In this document: positions 51,433 to 61,387 of the stretch, piece after piece
How positions within the stretch are numbered: the stretch's first letter is position 1
Layout: the number at the start of each line of letters is the position of its first letter
Assembly (NCBI GenBank): GCA_009829735.1
Contig: CM020619.1
Location: 1,370,590-1,434,589, forward strand
Source: Pyropia yezoensis
Lineage: Eukaryota > Rhodophyta > Bangiophyceae > Bangiales > Bangiaceae
DNA length: 64,000 nt
Direction of reading: 5' to 3'
The notes under the pieces: generated by a model
Database searches by the model: none
Told to the model about the DNA's origin: nothing
The model's input: only the letters and a program-made list of their open reading frames with translations
Program-made: the position numbers and the translations under genes

Positions 51433-52585
51433 GCGACCCCGTCGGATAGGCACCTGCGGCCCACGCCGCACACGCCCGTGGCCACTTCCGGGGCTGGCCG
51501 TCTGGTAGGTCTTTGCCTGGGGGGGCGTCGCACCCGCCGTCGCCTCACCTACCGCCGCTGGGGCCACCGCCGCGGCATCATCGCTCCCCTCAGGCTACGA
51601 CCGCAGCGCTCGTCGCTTGGGGCGCTCCCTCCCTCTCCCCGTCGGTCCTTCAGCCGGAGCTTCCGCCGCAGACCACTTCCTAGCCCCACTGGATGGGCGG
51701 CCGTCGGGCATGGCTGCGTCTGGTGCCACACCGTCTTGGACGCCCGCCCCACGCAGTAGCGCCACGGCCGCCCGGTTGAGCGCATCAAAGCCCGTGTGGC
51801 GGGAGCACGCGGCGCGCATCGCGTCTACAGCGGGGCGGGCGGGAAGATCTGCCGTCGCCACGCGCTAACCCATTGCTTCAGAAAATACGGTGGACCGTCC
51901 CGGGTCTCCGCCGAACATCTGGAGCCACCGGACGAGCGCCAACGGCAGGCCAGCCCGCTCGAGCTGCGTCAGCACCCCCACACGGTCCGCATGCCTTTGC
52001 CGCTGCGGCCCCGTTCACGTTCACCGCCGCGGAGCTTCTTTGCCCAGGCCACCGCCCGCACCTCGGCCTCTGAGGCCGTGTCGGGTCGCGACAGAAAAAT
52101 CGTCACGGCCACGCCGTTTGTAGACAGGTGGTAGGAGGCACGGTTGGCACGGCCACCGACACCAGCCATGGCGGCCAGCACTGCTGCACCGTCTGTTTGC
52201 AGCTCTGTTCATGCCCGAAGACTGGGATGGCCACGCACCCCCCCGCCTGTGGCGACCAAAGCTGCCCGCAACAGGGCGAGCATCTTGTTCGGCACCAGCG
52301 TGCTGAGTCCGTGAAGCACCGCCCGGGCGCCCGGGATGAGGGCGTACGGGCTTTTCACACCCACAGTCAGGACTTGGAGGAGAAACCGCACGTACGCCCA
52401 CCAGCGGCGCTTCTTCGCAGGCGTTGATGGATAGAGGCCCGCCACAGGGAGTGGCGTGGCCGCCCACATGACGGCTACCCGTTGCACCAGCGCCTGGACC
52501 ATGTGTTGGGGGACGCCGTCGAGGCCCCGCGGGCCCGGCGTTGCCTTGCCCACGGTACCCGCGCGGAAGCGCGCGGCAGCCCACA
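51433..52585 (-). pseudogene. Fanzor/TnpB-like nuclease, N-terminal and RuvC-I part (decayed)
   Basis: On the minus strand, a frame from 52585 has WWAYVRFLLQVLTVGVKSPYA, NKMLALLRAALVATGG and SYHLSTNGVAVTIFLSRP, the last resembling the F-x-TDG-x-x-V strand that precedes RuvC-I in Fanzors. After a frameshift near 52000-52030 the frame reads VRWLQMFGGDPGRSTVF, a candidate RuvC-I DPG motif. It then stays open to the D1 junction except for two TAGs (near 51869 and 51593). A TGA lies at about 52207. Across the D1 site the frame continues unshifted into 43395. Stops and the frameshift make it non-functional. Confidence 0.45.
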
Positions 52586-52947
52586 TGTAGCAATATGGAT
52601 GACCGTATTGTGACCCTAATACAGGGGGACTACTTCTAACCCTTAACTTTCAATTTGGGAGCCCGTGTTGGTCACGGTATCTATAATTTACGTATGACCA
52701 GAGGGACTTGCATCTTGGGGTGGAGGGTAGTTCGTGGTATCTCCGAGGGTTTATGACGAGGGGGCCGGCGGCGAATCCACCGCCGGCCATGGTAGAACAA
52801 CAAACCCCTCCCATTTGGGCTCCCATCTTGGTCCCGTGGCTTGCGCTCCAAGGACAGCAACCTTGGCCTCCCGGTGACGTTGGTGCCGATCCCCCTTGGT
52901 GAGTGTTCCCTGAGAGTAAACGTGCAGCGGATACCTATTGTGCTACA
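52586..52947 (+). repeat. B2 5' LTR
   Basis: TGTAGCAATATGG to TTGTGCTACA, 362 bp. Confidence 0.92.
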
Positions 52948-52948
52948 T

Positions 52949-52966
52949 TGGTGGAGCAGCAGGGGA
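52949..52966 (+). promoter_or_regulatory. B2 primer-binding site
   Basis: TGGTGGAGCAGCAGGGGA, identical to A1, B0 and B1. Confidence 0.75.
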
Positions 52967-53172
52967 CGGGTTTCCGTCACCCTTGTGGTGACGCCGTCTT
53001 CGGCCCTGGCACACGGATCGGGATCCAGTCCTCTTCTTGTACTCGTGGTGCTGCGATCTGGTTGATTGTTTTGAGTGGTTGCGTTTGACTGCGACCTCCG
53101 GTTACTCTCCCCCAACTACCCCCTCGCTCTCTTGTTCGTGGTGACAGTCACGTCGGTTGACTGATTGTGACT

Positions 53173-55350
53173 ATGTCCACCCAAGAGACGGGTAACGTTC
53201 AAGATGACGGATCGGCGTCGACGCCGACCCCGGAGCTAAACCCGGGAACCGCGATCGGTAACCCGATCGACAAAATTGAGACGCCAATGCTCTCCGGTGC
53301 CGGATCGACGTTTGGTACGGCGCGGACGGCCGGGGGCGGCGGACCGCCTCAACCGTCCTCTGCCGACCTCTCTCCGCCGCCACCTTCACCAGGGGACTTC
53401 CTGATGGCATCATTGGCTCGCATCGAGGCCCGGTTCACCGCACTCGACGCCCATCAAGAGCGTACGGAGGACGCAATGGCTGTGCTGATGTCACCACGCC
53501 ACACGACGGTACCCTGTCGTGTTCCTCCCGCACCGGTACGGTTCGAACCGGCCGGACTACTTTCGGAGTCCACCAGGGTCGACCCCGGTGTTGCTACTCC
53601 AGGACAACCCCCGGACACGGCGGGTTATGGATCCGACTCGTCAGCCGAGTTGGAACGTTGCCATACGGAGCGCTACGCTCGGAGCACCCAGAGCGGGCTC
53701 CGCGGACAGGGTCCGGCGGATACTTACGCCGGAACAGAGTCGGCGATGGGGGGAGACGGTACCGTATCGCAGTACCCCATCGACGACGGAAGCCAAGCGA
53801 CTCGGGTACCCGAGGTGCCGACGCCGGAAGTTCCAGCGTCACTGGTGCAAGCGATGACAGCGCAGGTTATTGCGAGCTTACTGAAGCGGATGGAGTCCGA
53901 TGAGTTCACTCATCAACTGGCCAAGCGACTGGATATCCAGGACGCAGACACGGAGATTGTCAACGAAGTCTTCAGGTCGGTACTGACTCCTGAACGTTAT
54001 CGTTTGGAAGACCGATCCACTACCGTGTCGGAATCGATGCGTACTACCTCGCACCGAGCGATCCGCTCGATGCGGACCCCTATGAAGGGAGTCCCTATGT
54101 TCGGGGACCCGAACGGACGCCCGTTGGCAGTCATTGGCTTCTTGACTAGCTTCAATGCAGCCGCGGACAAGGCACTCGTCAACGAGGGGTTGGCTCTGGA
54201 GATCCTCCCGTTCTCTGTTGATGAACGGGTACGAGGCATCCTCCGCCAGGCATCCCCGATGCCGGGAATGAGGGTCGCAGCCACCCCCATGGATTACCGC
54301 GGTTTACTGAAGGACCTGCTTAGCAGCTACCTCAGTGAGGACAAATGCGAAGACCACTATCGGGCCCTTCGCACCGCCACCGCCCAGTCCTGGGAGGATG
54401 AGGAGATGTTTGGACGCCGGATCCAAGAGCTCGACTACGAGCTGGGGAAGCTCCTCGGCGAAGGGGAACTACGGGCCATCCTGTTCGCAGGAGTACCCAA
54501 CTATGTGCGGATATCCGCACGGGGAGCCAACACGGCTCGAACGAATTTCAGTCGACTGATGCACATGTGCAAGTCACTGGGGGGTGCCTACCGGGTGCTT
54601 CACCCGGAATATGCCTTGGCCCCGAAGCCCAAGGGTGAGGGAGGCAAACCCAGTCTTACCCCTGTACCAAGGCAAGAGAAGGTGGAACGTAAGGCCGCAC
54701 CAGTACTGGTGGCGACCGAACATACCCCTACGGGTGAGGATGAACCCCTAGTCGACCAACAGGGCTACCTGTTGCTACCGGCGACGCCGGTGATTGATGA
54801 GCATGATACGGTAGCGTACATCGCTCCGGCTAGGACCCAGTTCCAGGTCAACGAGGGAGCGGGCCGGCGCGTCCCGTATGTGCGGACGACGGGGTATGCC
54901 CCGGTTACGGGTAACCCCCACCAACCCCTGCCGACATGGGCGGTACGTACGGAGGCACCTCCGCAAATCGCTGGTAGAACCAAACGGCTGTGGGAGTCCA
55001 TGTTTCGGTTGGCACCGGCACCCAAGGCCTACCAAGAGGCAGGCACTCGGGCGCCCGAGGCAGGCAACCGGACCTATGGAGCCAACCCGACGCGGACGCC
55101 CGGGACGGCCGGCACGTCCGGATGTATGTTGTGCGGAGACCCCCAACACTGGGTGTCCTCATGCCCGCTCATCCCGGAGGAGTCTCGACGGGCAGCGGCG
55201 CAACGCAAGGCATTCATTGGGGGGTATCCCGCCGGAGCACCGGCACCGGGTAGGCAGCAAGCTCCAGGAGGAGTACTGGCAGTCGAGGAGGCACCTCCTC
55301 TCCCGGATATCCCGGAAGATATTACCCGGCCGAGCACGGGAAACAAGTAA
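53173..55350 (+). CDS. gag: B2 Gag, full length with zinc knuckle
   Basis: 725 residues from ATG 53173. The N-terminal low-complexity region, helical capsid region (MFGRRIQELDYELGKLL, FSRLMHMCKSLGGAYRVL) and Pro/Gln linker lead to the CCHC knuckle CMLCGDPQHWVSSC near residue 655, followed by a Pro-rich tail. This is the complete version of the protein that is split by a stop in B1. No internal stops. Its product could package RNA of related elements. Confidence 0.85.
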   Translation: MSTQETGNVQDDGSASTPTPELNPGTAIGNPIDKIETPMLSGAGSTFGTARTAGGGGPPQPSSADLSPPPPSPGDFLMASLARIEARFTALDAHQERTEDAMAVLMSPRHTTVPCRVPPAPVRFEPAGLLSESTRVDPGVATPGQPPDTAGYGSDSSAELERCHTERYARSTQSGLRGQGPADTYAGTESAMGGDGTVSQYPIDDGSQATRVPEVPTPEVPASLVQAMTAQVIASLLKRMESDEFTHQLAKRLDIQDADTEIVNEVFRSVLTPERYRLEDRSTTVSESMRTTSHRAIRSMRTPMKGVPMFGDPNGRPLAVIGFLTSFNAAADKALVNEGLALEILPFSVDERVRGILRQASPMPGMRVAATPMDYRGLLKDLLSSYLSEDKCEDHYRALRTATAQSWEDEEMFGRRIQELDYELGKLLGEGELRAILFAGVPNYVRISARGANTARTNFSRLMHMCKSLGGAYRVLHPEYALAPKPKGEGGKPSLTPVPRQEKVERKAAPVLVATEHTPTGEDEPLVDQQGYLLLPATPVIDEHDTVAYIAPARTQFQVNEGAGRRVPYVRTTGYAPVTGNPHQPLPTWAVRTEAPPQIAGRTKRLWESMFRLAPAPKAYQEAGTRAPEAGNRTYGANPTRTPGTAGTSGCMLCGDPQHWVSSCPLIPEESRRAAAQRKAFIGGYPAGAPAPGRQQAPGGVLAVEEAPPLPDIPEDITRPSTGNK

Positions 55351-55389
55351 GAGGAAGGACGATACGGGGTCGCTGGGGCACCCCCAGTC

Positions 55390-58152
55390 GTGATCGTACC
55401 GAAGAAGGATCAAACCCCTCGGTTTTGCATCGATTATCGACGCCTCAACTTGGCCACCAGGAAAGACTCATACCCTTTACCAAGGAAGGACGAGTGCATC
55501 CACTCGCTGGGGGAAGCCACAGTGTTTACCACTATCGGCTGCAATGCCGGGTACTGGCAGATCCCAGTTGCGGAGGAGGATATCCCCAAGACGGTGTTCG
55601 TCTGTCACAGTGGAGTGTACGAGTTCCTAAGGATGCCCTTCGGATTGTCCAACGCCTTCGCCACATTCCAGCGGGCCATCGACATTATACTGTCGGGAGT
55701 CAAGTTGCGTAACTGCCTGGTGTACCTGGACGATGTCATCGTCTTTTCGCGTAACATGGATGACCATGTGCAACATGTCGACGAGGTACTCACCCTCTTG
55801 CGGAACGCCGGGGTGACCCTGCGCCTCAAGAAGTGCGCCTTCTTTCAGCAGACAGTCGAGTATCTGGGTCACCAGATCACACCAGGTAAACTGGGAGTGC
55901 TCGAAGCTAATACCCGGGCACTCCGGGATGCGCGATACCCAACCACCCAGACACAGCTGAAAAGCTTCCTGGGAATGTGCAACGTATACCGACGGTTCTT
56001 CAAGGACTTCGCTCGTATAGCCAAACCGTTAACGGTTCTGACGAGCAGCGCCTTACCAAAGGTACTCCAACCTCCCTCGCCCAGCGAGGGAGAGGCATTC
56101 GAGCTGCTCAAGCAAGCTCTGCTAGCCCCACCCGTACTTGCGTTGCCACATAGACGCGGGACCGTCGTCATCGACGTCGATGCCTGCGATACCCAAGTGG
56201 GATGCACCCTGTCACAGGGAGAGACCATCATCGGTACCGATAATGCTATCCCGGACCTACATCCGGTAGGGTACTTCAGCCGGACACTCAACTCGGCTAA
56301 GCGTAACTATAGTGCCACAGAGCGCGAGTGCCTCGGAGTCATATGGGCAGTGCAACTGCTCCGACCATACCTGGAAGGTTCCAGGTTCATCGTGAGGTCC
56401 GACCACGAACCTTTACGATGGCTTCTCAACCTTGGTGACAAGGATTCCGACAGCCACGGTCGGCTAGCCCGGTGGAGGCTAAAGATGGCCGAGCACGACT
56501 ACCGGACCATATATAAGGCCGGCTCAACCCATCATCTGGGAGACGCGTTGTCGCGACTCGATACACCGAGCGGGGATACCCGACAGGTGGACGAGGACAT
56601 CCCGGTTGTACCGGTTTGCATGGTGGGGAACGCCACCCAAGGTATGGTTGACCATACCATGGCACACCTGGCTTGCCCATTGACCCTCGCGGACTTCCGC
56701 GAGGCACAGGCCAATGACGATGACTGTAAACGCCATCGCGCTAACCTCCTGGCCGGCACGGCCGGGATCTTCTCCGAGAATGAGGACGGACTCATATACC
56801 GGCGGGCACCCGCCGATGGACGGCATCAGGTCGTGGTTCCCGTGTCCTTACGACAAGCCGTCATGGAACGAGAACACGAAAACCCCACAGCCGGACACCC
56901 GGGGGGTTCGCGCATGTTCGCAGCAATGCGAAGGTACATCTACTGGCCAGCAATGGTCGTCGACGTATTCGACCGCGTGCGAGGATGCCACCCGTGTGCA
57001 CGGAATCGTATGAGTCTTCATAGGCGGGCATCCGCTATGAAACTATTCCCTCCGGATGGGCCCAACGAGCAAGTCGCTATCGACATACTCGGGCCGCCTC
57101 CGGTAACGGAAGAAGGGAACAGGTACACCCGGGTCATGTCGGACCGCTTTACTAAGCTGTCACGAGCAGTAGCGATCCCGAACGACACGGCCTACACGAT
57201 CATGAACGCAGTGGTTGACCACTGGATCAGTGCTTACGGAGTAATGAAACAACTCCTCTCCGATAACGGAGCAAACCTTACGTCAGCATTCTGCACTAAG
57301 GTCCTGGGCATGTTCGGTATCGAACCCCGTCGGGCATCCGACTACCACCCGCAATCCAACGGGCAGGTGGAGCGGTTCAACTGCACCATCGTCAAGATGC
57401 TCCAATGCTATGTGGCGGAACACACGAAGACGTGGGACAGGCTTCTGTCCGTTTTGACCCTGGCATACAATGCCAGGCCCCACCGGAGTACCAGCATTGC
57501 CCCACTGGAATGGGTCATGCCGATGGGCGTCGGAAACCTGACGCTGCCACCGGGCAGACGCACTCGCTATGACATACCGAAGGGCCGACCGGCCGAACGG
57601 ATCCACTTAGCTTGGTTGGCCAAGCTATCGTGGATGATACCTAAGCTAAAGGGTGCCCTTGACCGTACGCAACTTCGATACGAGAAGAACTTCGACGCCC
57701 GGCTACGGGTACGTAACGCAACCCTGGTAACAGGTGACTGGGTCTACATCAGACACCAGAAGTTCCGAGGGAACAAGCTTATGCAACCGGTCAAGGGACC
57801 GTACCAGATCTTACACAAAGATGATCACTCTGTAATCCTGCACTCCGACACGGAGATACAACGCATCAATCTCAGTGATGTGACACCTGCTCCGAAGCCG
57901 GAACAGCCTCAGCCGGTACCGGCTGCGTTGCTACATGACGCTCTTACAACCCACCGGTCAGATGACCCGGTGGGGCCGGATGGGATTCCATACCAAGTAG
58001 AGAGCGTCGTCGGACACACCGACCCGGACCTACCAGGACCCGGGTACGTCAAGGTGATGTGGGTCGGATACAACTCACCCACCTGGGAACAGGCGGCGAA
58101 TATACCCCGCCAACTTCTCATGCCTTACATGAGGCGACGACGCCTACTGTAA
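55390..58152 (+). pseudogene. pol: B2 Pol lacking protease and the start of RT
   Basis: The frame is open from about 55390 without an ATG. It begins inside RT at VIVPKKDQTPRFCIDYRRLN; compared with B1 about 1.2 kb (protease and RT N-terminus) is missing. The junction lies in a GGGGCACCCC-like stretch shared by both deletion ends, which suggests microhomology or template switching. Retained: MPFGLSNAFATF, VYLDDVIVFS, RNase H, the integrase finger and core (DILGPPPV, SDNGANL, NGQVERFN) and the chromodomain (YVKVMWVGYNSPTWEQA). The rest has no stop codon. Expression would need fusion or frameshifting from gag. Confidence 0.85.
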
Positions 58153-58601
58153 CAACCCAACCGACACCGACTTCGGCTGTTGGGGGGTGAGGCTTATACC
58201 TACTAAGTAGGGTGTCACATGGATTCGGCAAGACTTGGGTTCACTAAGTTGGAGCGGACTTAGGCAAACTAAGCAAGCTACTGACTTTTACAAGTTTACT
58301 TGAAGGAGATGACTAACTCCGATAATTTCAAAGTATCCTGAGGCTTACACCAAGGTACACCTTCATCCATGGGGCAAGTGACGGACCAAGGAAGGTTGAC
58401 CTTCATGAGTATTAACCAACCAGGATGGGTTGGAGGCGAGAGAGAAAACCGAGGTAGGCCACTGCTAAGGCAGACAGGGTACTCCCTAAAGGCAGCCATT
58501 GGTATCATGCAAACGCCCCAGCGGGGGATGAGTTTATACTCATTACTACCCGGCCACCATAAGGGTCACCGGGTCCCTCTCCCTCACAACAATAGCATTC
58601 C
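58153..58601. other. B2 convergent gap with decayed hairpins
   Basis: Corresponds to the B1 hairpin region; GACTTAG/CTAAG fragments remain (about 58259-58280) but the tandem array is degraded. No gene. Confidence 0.4.
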
Positions 58602-59813
58602 TCAGTGGGTAGACCCGCTGCCCGAGGGAGGCCACTCACGCGTAAACGCGTACACCTCCATGCTCCACCGGTCGGCAATCACGCGACGGTCAATCGCCCG
58701 AGTTACCTCGGTGCATAGCTCGACGAGGGTGCTGTGGCCAGCCTCCACGTCTTCCAGAGCTGTCTGGAGGCGGTCGAGCACGCCACCGAAGCAACGCGCT
58801 GACCCAACTAGCGCAGCACCTGGGGGGATATCCCCCCAGCTAGCAGAGAGACCCTCCCGCATCTCGCGGGCAATGTGGGCGTCAACGCCCTCATACCATA
58901 GACGGGGAACCCCATCACGCATGACAGGGGCGGAAGGTGACACTGGCGCAGCCAGAGGGGCCACAGGAGCCGACACGGCTACCACCGGAGCCGGTGGCGC
59001 CTGATACGAGGCCCGATAGGACCCCACCGAAGGGGTTCCACCTGAAACCCGGCGGGGCTCCGGCCGACGACGGGACACCTCACGCTCCCCACCCGCAGAG
59101 TCCCACTCTCGGGGACGACGGCCAACCCCCACCGGTATCAGGTTACCGAACCACGGGGCGAGGACCTGAAGAGGGTCATGGATAACCATGGGAATGCTCA
59201 GGTCAGGAACAGCCTCGGTGGACGCCCACCCACGTCAATTGGGCTCACCCGGCTGAGTACGCCGGATGCGCAACGAGTGACGAGGCAAGGGGGCAGCCCC
59301 AGCCTGCGGATCCCGGTACGGGGGAAGGGTCAACACCCCAGCCCAGTTCACGGCATCGTGAACGGCCAGGAGGGCCTCGAACTCCCGGGCCAACCCGGTC
59401 TTGGCAGCTATCATGTCTACGCCCAGCTGCCCGATATGCCGACGGACACCCGTCGGAAGATGAAACAGGCTCCCCTGCCGACGGACGGACAGCAAGAAGA
59501 AGGAAGCCTGCGCGAGGGTAACCTCAAGGGTGAAGGTCCCCTGCAACGGGTGGACAGGCCGGGAGGCCAACACACTACCGAAGTATCAGAGACAGGAGCC
59601 ATCCGGGTCGCCGGAGGAGTGGGGGTAGAGGCAGCCGCTACACGCGGTTGACCGCCACCCGACGCGGACGGTTACTCGGTCGACGTCGTCCGACGAGCTC
59701 GCCAAGAAGCACTTGGCAGCGGTGGCGGAGAAGGGAACGTCGTCCTGCATCACCTCCTCCTCCTCTTCGAGCAGGAGATCGTCCTCGCCCCCGGGTACCT
59801 GGAGGTCCGACAT
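58602..59813 (-). pseudogene. B2 antisense ORF3, broken
   Basis: Minus-strand homologue of B1 ORF3. The start (MSDLQVPGGEDDLLLEEEE) is at 59811-59813, the ordered middle at 59235-59573 (LASRPVHPLQGTFTL, GVRRHIGQLGVDMIAAKTGL) and the C-terminal domain at 58602-59189 (LWYEGVDAHIAREM). Frames change between these parts. Most of the Pro-rich region and the start of the ordered domain are deleted. Presence of the module in a second B copy supports it being a normal part of the element. Confidence 0.75.
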
Positions 59814-60402
59814 GGTGGAGCCGGGGTAGCAGAGGCGGCCCGTGCCAAGAAGCCGGAGCCGGCTCGACCCGGTACAAGGAACGCTCGCGGACGAGCCAGG
59901 GAAGCGCGGGCACCCGCGCTTATAACCACACAGCTCAGCACGAGCGTTACGGCAGCGCGGGACGACCCGCGCCAGCCGAGCTACGAGGTCGCTCCACCCA
60001 GGCACCTGGATCGGGGCCACGTTCCCCCCACACGGGGTAATCAAGGGGGGTCACCCCCAACCGCCCCCACGCAACGCGGGCAGCCCCCGCCCCCCACTCA
60101 ATCGTCCACACGAGAGGGGCCCCCCTACCACCAGACGCCTGGTGGCGGATCCACTTGCACCACCCCTCGGAAAGGGGGGTCGTGAACAAAAACCCGCATC
60201 GGGAATTCAACGGTCCGGAAAACGGATCGTGTGTGTGTATCACACAAAGGGGGGCACCCCCCTCAGACAACCTCGAAAAGGGGTGTCTGTAGCGACAGGG
60301 CGCAAAGCCCCACCCGACTGGTAAACGGTCACGCGACCCACTTACATTCGGAAACCCGAATGCAACTCGACCCGAGGACGGGCCGAATCTAAGGGGGGGA
60401 TA
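59814..60402. other. B2 leader of ORF3 and polypurine tract
   Basis: Matches 30965-31550 of B1 in reverse. It ends with the polypurine tract AAGGGGGGGATA (60391-60402). Confidence 0.5.
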
Positions 60403-60764
60403 TGTAGCAATATGGATGACCGTATTGTGACCCTAATACAGGGGGACTACTTCTAACCCTTAACTTTCAATTTGGGAGTCCGTATTGGTCACGGTATCTA
60501 TAAGTTACGTATGACCAGAGGGACTTGCATCTTGGGGTGGAGGGTAGTTAGTAGTGTCTCCGAGGGTTTATAACGAGGGGGCCGGCGGCGAATCCACCGC
60601 CGGCCATGGTAGAACAACAAACCCCTCCCATTTGGGCTCCCATCTTGGTCCCGTGGCTTGCGCTCCAAGGACAGCAACCTCGGCCTCCCGGTGACGTTGG
60701 TGCCGATCCCCCTTGGTGAGTGTTCCCTGAGAGTAAACTTGCAGCGGATACCTATTGTGCTACA
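60403..60764 (+). repeat. B2 3' LTR
   Basis: 362 bp, then TSD CCACA (60765-60769). Confidence 0.92.
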
Positions 60765-60921
60765 CCACAGCGTTAGCCGCCGCTCCGTGTCCCAGCAAGA
60801 GCCGCGGGCGAGGGCGCCGGGGCCGGCGCCGCCCGCAGCAGCAGCCGTGGCAGCGGGGGAGGTGGCCAGCACGTCCTTGGCCGCCTTGGCGACCAGCTTG
60901 CGACACGCCGCGTCCACACAT
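60765..60921 (-). pseudogene. Fanzor-like gene, further N-terminal piece
   Basis: The minus-strand frame (CVDAACRKLVAKAAKDVL, SCWDTERRLTLW) continues across the B2 site, with one TSD copy removed, into AAARFRAGTVGKA at 52585. This shows the same gene lies on both sides of B2. No motif of its own. Confidence 0.4.
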
Positions 60922-61387
60922 TGTGGCAAAACCCACCCACAGTAACCTCCACCAAGTTGGTGGCAACGGTGAGGGTGCCTCTCGAACGTTGAGAACCGGA
61001 ACAAGTGCAAGCCGCAACCACGCTGTCCCTGCTGTGGGGCAAACCCCCTACCACGTAACAAGAGGATGGTGTGTGGGCCAACAGTTTGTTGGTCGGGACA
61101 GGGAAGCGAGGCCAAGCCCCGCTGTCCCTCCCATTATCCCCACAGGGTCCCTCAAAATCTGGCCACTCAGAATCTCCCACCCCAGCACCTGCCCACCGGG
61201 TCACACGAAAATTCATGACGATAAAATGCAGAAAACCCTGAAGTCCAAGTTGGGCTTACTACTAAGCTAACTATCCGTAACTTGGGGGACATGGACCCAA
61301 ATGCATGGGGAGAAACCTGTCAGACTAGCTGCCTGCCGTTCCTTGTATGGCACGTGTTGCCCCCTACCTGTGGTCAATACTGCCACA
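60922..61387 (-). repeat. Solo LTR A3 (family A), old, reversed
   Basis: 466 bp. The reverse complement runs TGTGGCAGTATTGACC to TTTTGCCACA and aligns with the A1 LTR over its whole length with many substitutions. No matching target duplication is visible (CACAT against GCATG). Confidence 0.8.

Larger units (their letters stand above)
52586..60764 (+). mobile_element. B2: Ty3/gypsy chromovirus, family B, protease-deleted, inserted in the Fanzor-like gene
   Basis: 362-bp LTRs (52586-52947, 60403-60764) differ at about ten positions, so it is older than B1. CCACA flanks both ends (52581-52585, 60765-60769). Gag is intact. Pol lacks protease and the N-terminal RT. The antisense ORF3 is broken. 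Confidence 0.93.
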
